Positions 23,485-30,481 of a stretch of DNA of 30,553 bases are shown in pieces; position 1 is the first letter of the stretch, and each line of letters starts with the position of its first letter. Where the stretch lies: NCBI GenBank assembly GCA_030637805.1, contig DAOWFV010000136.1, positions 1 to 30,553 on the forward strand, given 5' to 3'. The notes beneath the pieces were generated by a model, which ran no database searches, was not told the origin of the DNA, and saw only the letters and a program-made list of their open reading frames with translations. The translations under genes were made by a program, and so were the position numbers. The DNA is from Acidobacteriota bacterium (GTDB lineage Bacteria > Acidobacteriota > Thermoanaerobaculia > Thermoanaerobaculales > Sulfomarinibacteraceae).

Positions 23485-25329
23485 ATGAGCGCCTCATCGA
23501 GGTGCTCTGCCCAGACCGGCTGTCGCTTTTCTCGAAGGGCTGGACAACGAGTCGGGAATCTCGTTGTGGCCTGCCTGCTCCTGGTCCCCGCGGTGGTGTG
23601 GTGCGCCGAACGCGACCCGCGGATCATCGACATCTCCTTTGAGCCGCACGGCACGATCCGCTGGGAACGTGGAGGGCATCCGGTGCTCCTCGTGGTCCCG
23701 AGATCGGGTGAAGGCTGGATCACCCTGGCGCAGCGCCTCACCGGCAGCCAGGCTACGGTGGGGTCGCTGCGGCGCGCGAATCCTCGTCTCCAAGCGCCGC
23801 TCCGTGACCGTCCCGTACGGGTGCCGGTGGAGATCCTGCGCGGGGATCTCCGGCTCGACGCGGTGCGACGGCTCTTCCCGGTGGACAAACGAACGGTCCT
23901 GGGCTGGCAGCACTGGATCCTCGACCCGTTCCGTGATGGCGAGGGGGAGGAAAGTTGGGAGTGGTTGGCCGAGCTCTTCACTGGGAGGACAGACCTGGCG
24001 GGAGATCTCAAGAGGACCAACCCGGAGCTTGTCGCCACAGGGCTGAAACGCGGGCGTCCGCTAATCATCCCGGAGGCGCAGCTCTTGGGCGTCTTCAGCT
24101 CGCTGACACCGGTGGCGACCCCTACACCGGTCGCCACGCCCACGCTGCCGCCCGTTTCCACGGTCGTGCCCTCACCGATGGTCGCCCCCCGCCCCGACGG
24201 CGGCGGCCCCCTCGACTACGGCGTCGACCGATTCGGTGAGTACGCGATCTACCGGCTACAGAAGGGCGAGGCGCTGTACTCGGCGGTGGTCGTGCGGTTC
24301 ACCGGGCAGCTTCTCGCCAGACAGGTCAACGAGACCGCAATGACGATCGCCCGGCGCTCGGGCATCGATGATGTCACCGATATTCCGGTCGGGTATCCCG
24401 TCAAGATCCCCTTCGAGCTGCTGCTCCCGGAATACCTTCCGCCCGACAACCCGCGTCGCCTGGCGTGGGACGAGGGAAGGCGCGAGCTGGCGCACTTTCT
24501 CGAGGTGGTCCATGCGACCGACCTCTCCGGCGTGCAGGTGGTCCTCGATGCGGGGCACGGCGGAAAGGACACCGGTGCGGTCGTGAACGGCGTCTGGGAG
24601 GCAACCTATGCCTACGACATCATGTGTCGGATCAAGGCGAACCTCGAACGCCATACCCGCGCTACCGTATGGACCACCATCGAGGACGCGAAACGCGGCT
24701 GTACGACCCCTCCGCTGGACAGGCTCGAGCAGAGCCGTGACGCATTCCTCCGGACCCGGCCCCCGTACCGGCTCGATGACGCGGTGCTAGGGGTCCACCT
24801 GCGCTGGTACCTCACGAACGACATCATCCTCAACCGGCTCGATTCCAGCGTACCGCGTTCGAAGACGGTCTTCCTCTCGGTGCACGCAGACTCTCTCCAC
24901 CCGAGCGTGCGCGGCGCGATGGCCTACGTACCGTCCAGGTACCTGCGTCCGACAAAGCCATATACCGTCAGACGCCGGGACATCCAGCGGTTCGCCGAGT
25001 ATCGAAATCACCCCACGGTTCGCCTCGGACCCGAGTTCAAGGCGCGGGTCGAGGCATCTTCGCGGCACATGGCTGAAAGAATCCTGGGCAGCCTCGAACG
25101 AAACGAGATCGCGATCCACCCCTACGATCCAGTCCGTGACCGGGTTCTCCGCGGTCGGCGGAGCTGGGTGCCGGCGGTGTTGCGATTTACCGCGGCCCAG
25201 AATGCGGTGCTCCTGGAGTGCTGCAACATGGCCAACGAGCAGGATCGCTCCTTACTCCTGGAGCAGGAGTGGCGGGAGCGCTTCGCGCGCGCTGTGGTCG
25301 AGGGAATGGCGTCAGCGTTTTCGAGATAG
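23485..25329 (+). CDS. N-acetylmuramoyl-L-alanine amidase with LysM-like repeats
   Basis: The periplasmic murein hydrolase cleaves the amide bond between N-acetylmuramic acid and L-alanine. The 614-residue product begins with a signal peptide (hydrophobic stretch about 24-38, cleavage near A41). Three LysM-like regions follow (about 74-117, 155-196 and 248-310), the first two separated from the third by a P/T-rich linker (TPVATPTPVATPT). The Amidase_3 domain (about 350-610) has all zinc and catalytic residues: H358 in DAGHGGKD, E372, H467 in SVHADS and E578 in LLECCN. It is larger than typical AmiC (about 420). The ATG at 23485 is selected for the signal peptide; upstream frame is noise over the divergent promoter. 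Confidence 0.9.
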   Translation: MSASSRCSAQTGCRFSRRAGQRVGNLVVACLLLVPAVVWCAERDPRIIDISFEPHGTIRWERGGHPVLLVVPRSGEGWITLAQRLTGSQATVGSLRRANPRLQAPLRDRPVRVPVEILRGDLRLDAVRRLFPVDKRTVLGWQHWILDPFRDGEGEESWEWLAELFTGRTDLAGDLKRTNPELVATGLKRGRPLIIPEAQLLGVFSSLTPVATPTPVATPTLPPVSTVVPSPMVAPRPDGGGPLDYGVDRFGEYAIYRLQKGEALYSAVVVRFTGQLLARQVNETAMTIARRSGIDDVTDIPVGYPVKIPFELLLPEYLPPDNPRRLAWDEGRRELAHFLEVVHATDLSGVQVVLDAGHGGKDTGAVVNGVWEATYAYDIMCRIKANLERHTRATVWTTIEDAKRGCTTPPLDRLEQSRDAFLRTRPPYRLDDAVLGVHLRWYLTNDIILNRLDSSVPRSKTVFLSVHADSLHPSVRGAMAYVPSRYLRPTKPYTVRRRDIQRFAEYRNHPTVRLGPEFKARVEASSRHMAERILGSLERNEIAIHPYDPVRDRVLRGRRSWVPAVLRFTAAQNAVLLECCNMANEQDRSLLLEQEWRERFARAVVEGMASAFSR

Positions 25330-25399
25330 ATTCACCCGCCCGCGGCGCCCGGTCATGGCAACCGCACCCGATGTTCTTCTGAGGCGCCTTTGACAATCA

Positions 25400-25587
25400 A
25401 CACAACCTCCTGCTATCGCGCTCCCCGAGGGAGCCCCCTTTGAGGTTTTGGGACTCAGCGGTGTTCTTTCCTCGGCGTGGCTGCTCCCAAAACCATCAAA
25501 GACGGCACGCCCGGTCAAGAGCGCCCACACCTGAGATCAGCCGGCCGCAGAGCGCGGGTAACTAAGAACTAAAAACTCAAAACTAAA
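25400..25587. repeat. Partial or chimeric family B element with a long hairpin
   Basis: It lies in the 369-base gap between the amidase gene and the first small paralogue. A stem pairs TTTGAGGTTTTGGGA (25439-25453) with TCCCAAAACCATCAAA (25485-25500), with one bulged base and a 31-base loop. Next comes GACGGCACGCCCG (25501-25513), shared with the copy at 17050, and an AACTCAA/AACTAAG array (25558-25587). The GAATTMG end is missing. Confidence 0.65.
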
Positions 25588-25698
25588 CCCCCTTTCCCCG
25601 TGTTGGTGCTCCGGGTCACGTTCAACGCCTTGCGTGCGGCATCGACGCGACCCACATTAGAGGTAGGGAAGCATATCGATCGCTCGGAGGGAGGCGTC

Positions 25699-25992
25699 AT
25701 GAGGTCCTACCTTGTATTGACAGAGAACGGTCCTCTCCTCGTGATGACCTCCCGTTCGCGCATCACCGAGGATGCCCTCCTCGAGTCACTGCACCGAAAA
25801 GGCATCGACAAGTTCATCGCCTACGAGGTGCCGGTGGACAGGGTTCACGAGTTCTACGGCCTTCCCTTCGAGGTGATCGCGGCCGACCTCGACCAGGGCA
25901 AGGAGATGAGGGTCCTCGACTTTGACGGCCGCCACATCTTCGACTGCCTCTCTCTCGCTGAGCTCGGCCAGGAGATTCATTTCGAGCATTGA
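25699..25992 (+). CDS. Conserved small cytosolic protein, tandem paralogue 1
   Basis: The 97-residue product starts at the ATG at 25699 behind GGAGGGAGG, and begins MRSYLVLTENGPLLVMT. It has no signal peptide or membrane helix. The sequence is an alternating strand/helix pattern with the conserved cores KGIDKFIAYEVP, RVHEFYG, EVIAADL, RVLDFDG and HIFDC. I do not recognise a characterised family; similar short proteins are usually called hypothetical or cytosolic protein. It is followed after 49 bases by a paralogue, and the 25993-26007 hairpin lies between them. Confidence 0.8.
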   Translation: MRSYLVLTENGPLLVMTSRSRITEDALLESLHRKGIDKFIAYEVPVDRVHEFYGLPFEVIAADLDQGKEMRVLDFDGRHIFDCLSLAELGQEIHFEH

Positions 25993-26007
25993 GCCCGGTT
26001 CACGGGC
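25993..26007. other. Hairpin between the tandem paralogues
   Basis: GCCCG-GTTCA-CGGGC directly follows the stop codon of the first small gene. It could slow the transcript end or be a processing or stability element; no T-run follows it. Confidence 0.45.
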
Positions 26008-26041
26008 TACAATGAGAAGCCGACTCAGGATTGGGGGTCGA

Positions 26042-26347
26042 ATGCGCGCCTACATCATCTTCTCCGGGACCGGTCCGATCCTCGTTCTCACCACATACCC
26101 CGCGCTCACCGACAGACGATTGATCGAGAAACTCGCCCACAAGGGAATCGGGAAGTTCATCGCATACGAGGTTCCGACCCCGCGGGTGCATGAGATCTAT
26201 GGTGTGCCCTACGAGGTGATTGCCGCCGATCTCGAGATCGCTGAAGATCTCCGTGTCCTGGACTTCAACGGCCATCACATCTTCAGCTGCTTTTCGTTTG
26301 CCGAGCTCGGAGACCCGATCAAATGCGGCGACGGTCAGGCGGGTTGA
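26042..26347 (+). CDS. Conserved small cytosolic protein, tandem paralogue 2
   Basis: The 101-residue product starts at the ATG at 26042 behind GGGGG. It aligns end to end with the preceding protein without gaps; I count 53 identical residues out of about 92. The conserved blocks are KGI.KFIAYEVP, RVHE.YG, EVIAADL, RVLDF.G and HIF.C.S.AELG. The conserved cysteine after HIF (HIFSC here, HIFDC in the neighbour) and the H/E in RVHE are candidates for functional residues. The pair arose by gene duplication and probably forms a homo- or heterodimer. Function unknown. Confidence 0.82.
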   Translation: MRAYIIFSGTGPILVLTTYPALTDRRLIEKLAHKGIGKFIAYEVPTPRVHEIYGVPYEVIAADLEIAEDLRVLDFNGHHIFSCFSFAELGDPIKCGDGQAG

Positions 26348-26361
26348 ACACCTGCCCGGCA

Positions 26362-26554
26362 GATACTCGATTCCACCCGCTTCAGGTCTCAGGGATCAAG
26401 TCACAGGTCTCAGGCTTCAGGTCTCAGGCTTCAGGTCTCAGGCTTCAGGGTTCAGGTAGCAAAAAGATCCAGAAAAAACTTGACATCGCAGGAGCCCAAC
26501 CGACGATTCTGGTGCGACTTGCGATGTGCGACCTGCGACCTGAAACCTGCATCC
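26362..26554 (+). repeat. Family A element with a GATACTC remnant
   Basis: Two GATACTC-type units (26362-26374) precede the left CAGGTCT arm (26381-26458), which has some 14-base super-repeats of CAGGCTTCAGGTCT. The core at 26480-26530 reads TTGACATCGCAGGA, then CAACCGA, then GGTGCGACTTGCGATG, followed by the right arm (26531-26551) and GCATCCA/GCATCCG units. It separates the small paralogues from the convergent maf gene. Confidence 0.85.
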
Positions 26555-26606
26555 AGCATCCGGCTTCGCCCTTTGGGCTACGCCGTGACAAGTCCAGCAT
26601 CTCGAT

Positions 26607-27218
26607 TCAGCGTGAGACCATCGACCAAAAATCCAGGCCGCAGGCTGCGAACAGCTCCGGTAGGCGGTGGATAGGCAAGCCGACCACTGTGTGCGGCGAA
26701 CCCTTGACCGCAGAGACCAGCAAACCACCGAGCCCTTGGATCGCGTAGGCGCCGGCCTTGTCCATCGGCTCTCCCGTGGCCACGTACCAGCGGATCACCC
26801 GGTCGCTCAGCCTCACTATCTCGACGGTGGCGGTGTCGACGAGGTCGTGGCATCGTTCGTCCACCGCTGGAAGCTGGTGAGATCTGTGGGCAAAAGCCAC
26901 GGCGGTGTGCACTTGGTGCTCCCTCCCGGAGAGAGCGCGCAGCATCTCCTCAGCCTCGCCGTTGGAACCGGGTTTTCCGAGGATGGCGCCGTCCACCTCG
27001 ACCACGGTGTCCGCACCGAGTACCGGTAGGCTGGCGCGTCCGGCGACCTCGAGGGCCTTGTCCCTAGCGGCTCTTCGTGCGAACGCCGTCGGCGCCTCCC
27101 CGGGTTTGGGCACCTCCTCAACCTCTGCCGGACACACCCGGAAAGGCATGCCAATCAGCTCGAGGAGCTGTCGCCGCCGGGGCGAAGCACTGGCGAGGAT
27201 TAATCGTGCCTCGGTCAC
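26607..27218 (-). CDS. maf: Maf family nucleoside triphosphate pyrophosphatase
   Basis: Maf proteins hydrolyse non-canonical or canonical nucleoside triphosphates (dTTP, UTP or m7GTP, depending on subgroup) to monophosphates and have been linked to septum control. The 203-residue product shows LILASASPRRRQLL at the N-terminus, the catalytic GADTVVEVDG, GREHQVHTAVAF and GEPMDKAGAYAIQG. The KAGAYAIQG motif places it in the YhdE-like (dTTP/UTP) subgroup, by analogy. The start is a GTG at 27218; no strong ribosome-binding site is visible. It follows the NfeD-like gene by 70 bases on the same strand. Confidence 0.92.
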   Translation of the reverse strand: MTEARLILASASPRRRQLLELIGMPFRVCPAEVEEVPKPGEAPTAFARRAARDKALEVAGRASLPVLGADTVVEVDGAILGKPGSNGEAEEMLRALSGREHQVHTAVAFAHRSHQLPAVDERCHDLVDTATVEIVRLSDRVIRWYVATGEPMDKAGAYAIQGLGGLLVSAVKGSPHTVVGLPIHRLPELFAACGLDFWSMVSR

Positions 27219-27288
27219 CAGCTCGCTCGTTTAATCGGCGGCCGGTCGCAGGGATTCACGTCCGCCTGGTCGATAGCAGGTACCAGTT

Positions 27289-27819
27289 TCAGCGCTCCTC
27301 GCTCGCCTTCACGATCACCACCGATTCCCGGCGGTCGAGGATCTCAACCAGCGTGCCTTCAGGGATCGGATGGTCCTCCTCGGAGCGCGCGGCCAGCTTG
27401 AGCTGTGCGCCCTCGACCGAGACCTCGACCTGGCCGTAGCCGTTGGCCGGGATCTCGCGAATCACCCGGACCTTCTGTAGGTCGTTGGCGAGCTGCTCGC
27501 TCGGATCGCAGACACGGCTCAGCCAGAATCTCAAGACGAAAATCCCCACAACGCCGGCGACGGCGCCGACCGCTATCTCATGGATCGGCGCAAAGGAGGT
27601 GAGACCGTGAACCAACAGGCTCGCCAGCCCGAAGAGGGTCAAGAACGACGCCAGCAGGTCAGCGGCGGGGAAACGGAGGCCGTGGAGGTGCTCGTGGGAC
27701 GGGAGAACGACGTGGTCGCAAAGCTCGCATGGGTGGAGAAGGCGTCGGGCGAAACCAGTCACCATGGCCAACGTGAATCCACCGAGAAAGATGATGAGGT
27801 AGCCGAAACCCCAGGTCAC
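27289..27819 (-). CDS. NfeD-like membrane protein with His/Cys loop
   Basis: The 176-residue product has three membrane helices (about 4-23, 55-72 and 79-97) followed by a soluble C-terminal OB-fold-like domain (about 118-172, VRVIREIPANGYGQVEVS to EILDRRESVVIVKAS) as in NfeD proteins, which usually partner stomatin-like proteins. A cytoplasmic or periplasmic loop after the first helix is rich in ligands: HPCELCDHVVLPSHEHLH, i.e. CxxC and four histidines, which may bind a metal. No stomatin gene is adjacent. The GTG at 27819 is preferred because TATAAT lies six bases before it (27826-27831); a GTG at 27840 would add seven residues and lie across that box. Confidence 0.72.
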   Translation of the reverse strand: MTWGFGYLIIFLGGFTLAMVTGFARRLLHPCELCDHVVLPSHEHLHGLRFPAADLLASFLTLFGLASLLVHGLTSFAPIHEIAVGAVAGVVGIFVLRFWLSRVCDPSEQLANDLQKVRVIREIPANGYGQVEVSVEGAQLKLAARSEEDHPIPEGTLVEILDRRESVVIVKASEER

Positions 27820-27825
27820 GGGAGG

Positions 27826-27831
27826 ATTATA
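27826..27831 (-). promoter_or_regulatory. -10 box directly before the NfeD-like gene
   Basis: A perfect TATAAT on the minus strand ends six bases before the GTG at 27819, so transcription would start on the start codon. No Shine-Dalgarno sequence is present. The -35 position has no clear match. Confidence 0.45.
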
Positions 27832-27858
27832 GCTCGGCACGGCGGAGGAAGGAGCTCA

Positions 27859-27977
27859 GAATTAGGAATTAGGAATTCGGAATTCGGAATTACCGGCGCG
27901 GGGAGGCGGCCGGGCTGGTTTGGGGCCGGGTGCCCGTAACTCAAAACTCAAAACTAAAAACTCAAAACTGAGAACTG
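27859..27977 (+). repeat. Family B element, short form
   Basis: GAATTAG/GAATTCG heptads (27859-27890), the core GGCGCGGGGAGGCGGCCGGG (27895-27914), a spacer of only about 20 bases and then CCCGTAACTCAAAACT with AACTCAA heptads (27930-27977). This compact copy shows the two ends and core without the variable middle seen at 8260 and 22240. It lies between the NfeD-like and pseudouridine synthase genes. Confidence 0.85.
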
Positions 27978-27986
27978 GGCCTGACT

Positions 27987-28943
27987 CTACCCGGTCCACT
28001 TCGGCGTTGCGATCAGGTCTGAGCCTTCCGGCAGATATTGTCTGATGTCCTCCGGCGGGGGGCAGATGACACGCAGAGGATCACCGCTCGCTGGGTGGGG
28101 GAGGGCGAGGGAGGCGGCGTGCAGGAGGGGCCGCCCCGCATCCCCGGGACGCCTTGATCCGTAGAGCCGGTCTCCGAGGACCGGGTGACCGATGGAGGCA
28201 AGGTGGATCCTCACCTGATGGGTTCGCCCGGTGATCAATCGGCAGAAGACGACGGTCAGATTCTCCTCGAGCCTGGCCGACACCCGCACCTCGGTGCGCG
28301 CCGGTTTGCCGCCGGGCGCGGTGTGGAAGCGCCATGTATGGCCATAATCTCGGGCGATCGGAAGATCGATTTCGGTGGCATCGAACGAAGGCCGTCCTTC
28401 AACCACCGCGAGGTAGAGACGTTCGACCCGGCCATCGGTCCAGGCGCGGCTCAGAGCGGGCAGGGTGTTGGCACGGCGAGCAAAGAGCACCGCCCCACTG
28501 GTCATTCTGTCGAGGCGGTGGACCATGCGGAGAAAGGGCCTTCGTCCTTCGCTCAGCGCCAGGGCGAGCAGCACCTGCTGGTCGAATGACGACTCCTCCC
28601 TCGGGCCGCGGTCGGTCGGCTGCGAGAGGACTCCGGCGGGTTTGGCCGCTACCAAAAGCCAGCGATCATCGTGGAGAATCGTCGGGGTCTCCAAGGCGGG
28701 CTCTCGCAGGCATCCCAGCTCCTCGCGGGACCGCAACACGTCGATAATGTCGCCGGTTTCCAGGATTCGGGACTGGACCCGCAGCGCCTCAGCATTGCGC
28801 CGCACGAGACCGTCCGCAACCAGGCGGCGCGCCCCCCGCCGGCTGAGCTCCGTGGTCCCGGCGAGGAAGAGGTCGAGGCGTTCGCCCTCCCACCGTGGGG
28901 TCACCAGGAGGCGCGTGATGCCGGGGTTCGCAGTCTCGCTCAC
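27987..28943 (-). CDS. RluA-family pseudouridine synthase with S4 domain
   Basis: The enzyme isomerises uridine to pseudouridine in rRNA or tRNA. The 318-residue product has an N-terminal S4 RNA-binding domain (about 15-70, ERLDLFLAG to GDIIDVL) and a catalytic domain with the essential aspartate D145 in MVHRLDRMTSG, then the family segments GRVERLYLAVVEG and TGRTHQVRIHLASIGHPVLGD. The architecture is RluD/RluC-like; the exact target uridine cannot be predicted. The start is the GTG at 28943, which overlaps the TGA of the AAA+ gene (GTGA). The same frame stays open far upstream through that gene, but this is a shadow. Confidence 0.9.
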   Translation of the reverse strand: MSETANPGITRLLVTPRWEGERLDLFLAGTTELSRRGARRLVADGLVRRNAEALRVQSRILETGDIIDVLRSREELGCLREPALETPTILHDDRWLLVAAKPAGVLSQPTDRGPREESSFDQQVLLALALSEGRRPFLRMVHRLDRMTSGAVLFARRANTLPALSRAWTDGRVERLYLAVVEGRPSFDATEIDLPIARDYGHTWRFHTAPGGKPARTEVRVSARLEENLTVVFCRLITGRTHQVRIHLASIGHPVLGDRLYGSRRPGDAGRPLLHAASLALPHPASGDPLRVICPPPEDIRQYLPEGSDLIATPKWTG

Positions 28944-30412
28944 ATCTCGGGCTTGACGACGCGGGTGGCGGGCAGTGCCCGAGTACGCGCCCAGGAGCGG
29001 ATTGTCTTCAACTGCACCTCCATGGTGCGCGACAGGGGGATGATCTTCCCGAACGCGGCCAGAAGGTCGTTCTGCGAGACCTCGATGCCGCGGGCGTGGG
29101 CGGTGATCCGAGCCGATGCGACCGCCTGCTCGATCTCGGCCCCGTTCCAGGTACGGGTGGCGGAGGCGAGGAGAATAAGGTCGTAATTTGCCGGATCGAG
29201 GTCGTTGCGCTGGAGATGGATGCTCATGATCTCCTTGCGCTCCTCTTCGTTCGGCAGATCGACGAAGAAGACCTGGTCGAATCGTCCCTTGCGCAGGATC
29301 TCCGCGGGCAGGAGGTTGATCCGGTTGGCGGTCGCGGCTACGAAGACGTCGGCGCGGTGCTCCTGCATCCACGTGAGAAAGGTGGAGAAGATTCGCGTGT
29401 TGGAACCCGTCTCTCCTTCGTGGTAGCCGGCGATACCCATCTCGATCTCGTCGATCCACAGCACTGCGGGCGCTACCGACTCCACCGCCTCGAGGGCGCG
29501 ATGGAAGATCCATTCCGCCGAGCCCTGGACGCCGGCGAAGACGAGGTTCATGTCGAGGCGGAAGAGCGGCAAGCGCCACTGGCGGGCGATAACCTTCACA
29601 GCAAGGCTCTTACCGCAGCCGGAGATGCCCATCATCAGCACGCCTCGCGGTCTGGGAAGGCCCTGCTTTCGCGCCTCGGGCAGGAAGAGGCTGCTACGTT
29701 CCGCCACCCACTCCTTGAGCTGGTCGAGGCCCCCGAGACCGCTGAGAGACTCGTCCGGCGGCACGAACTCGAGGATTCCCTCTTTGCGGGTGATCTGCTC
29801 CTTCTCGTCGAGCACCTCGCGGAAGAAGTCCTCGTCGAGCGCAGTGTGGCGGTCGAAGAGGCGGCGTATCAGATGCTCCGCCTCGGTAAGGGACATTCCC
29901 TTGAGGGATCCGACGAGACGTTCGACATCGGCGTCCTTCTCGCGGCGCCCCTGGAGAAGGGACGCGACGAGAGCGCTCAGCTCGCCGTCATCGGGGAAGA
30001 GAGAAATCACGACGTAGCTCAGAGGTTTTATCGAGTCAGGGAGGAGCGCGTCTTGCTGGAGCAGAAATAGAAAGCGCCCGCTGTTGCGGATCTTCATCGC
30101 GGTGTCGCGCAGTCTGCGCAGCAATCGGCGGTCGTCAAGCTGGTTCCCGAGGTCTTTGAAGAGGTACAGACCCCTGGGCGCATCGGCGGCAATCCACGCC
30201 AGGGCCTCCATCGGGTCCCGGTGGAGGTCGGATCCGTTGTCGAGAAAGCCGTCGACGCAGTTCCACACCACCACCGGAAGTTCATCCGGTTTGGCGGCGG
30301 CGGCGAAGCGCTGAAGCAGGTTTTCCTGGCGCTCCTCCTCGGGGCTCACAAGCACGGTGATCGGGTAGGCCGAGGCGAGGGCTGTTCGGATCTGATCGAG
30401 GGTGCTGCGCAT
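28940..30412 (-). CDS. AAA+ ATPase, Ycf46-like
   Basis: The 490-residue protein has a Ycf46-type layout: an N-terminal degenerate ATPase-like domain (about 1-200, with LYLFKDLGNQLDDRRLLRRLRD and FLFLLQQDALLPDSIK), then an intact AAA+ domain with Walker A GISGCGKS (262-269), Walker B VLWIDEIE (E322), sensor-1 N363 and arginine fingers R374/R377 in LRKGRFDQ, and a helical lid. In cyanobacteria Ycf46 affects CO2 uptake/photosynthesis; in other bacteria the role is unknown. Its stop overlaps the start of the pseudouridine synthase gene. A TACAAT -10 and a 17-bp perfect stem lie directly upstream. Confidence 0.87.
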   Translation of the reverse strand: MRSTLDQIRTALASAYPITVLVSPEEERQENLLQRFAAAAKPDELPVVVWNCVDGFLDNGSDLHRDPMEALAWIAADAPRGLYLFKDLGNQLDDRRLLRRLRDTAMKIRNSGRFLFLLQQDALLPDSIKPLSYVVISLFPDDGELSALVASLLQGRREKDADVERLVGSLKGMSLTEAEHLIRRLFDRHTALDEDFFREVLDEKEQITRKEGILEFVPPDESLSGLGGLDQLKEWVAERSSLFLPEARKQGLPRPRGVLMMGISGCGKSLAVKVIARQWRLPLFRLDMNLVFAGVQGSAEWIFHRALEAVESVAPAVLWIDEIEMGIAGYHEGETGSNTRIFSTFLTWMQEHRADVFVAATANRINLLPAEILRKGRFDQVFFVDLPNEEERKEIMSIHLQRNDLDPANYDLILLASATRTWNGAEIEQAVASARITAHARGIEVSQNDLLAAFGKIIPLSRTMEVQLKTIRSWARTRALPATRVVKPEM

Positions 30413-30421
30413 TGCAGGTCT

Positions 30422-30465
30422 ATTGTACCCGCAACAGCCGGAACAGGGGTTCCGGCTGTTGCGGG
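30422..30465 (-). promoter_or_regulatory. -10 box and perfect 17-bp inverted repeat upstream of the AAA+ gene
   Basis: The 17-base arm CCCGCAACAGCCGGAAC (30428-30444) and its exact complement (30449-30465) are separated by AGGG. On the minus strand TACAAT (30422-30427) touches the inner foot of the stem and ends nine bases before the ATG. The hairpin occupies the place of the -35 box and is a candidate operator. There is no T-run for a terminator. Confidence 0.65.
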
Positions 30466-30481
30466 GGCTGTCACCCTACGC

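Noticed and set aside
29096..30070. 324-codon open frame on the plus strand
   Set aside because: Antisense to the AAA+ gene, which has complete Walker motifs; the plus frame has none.
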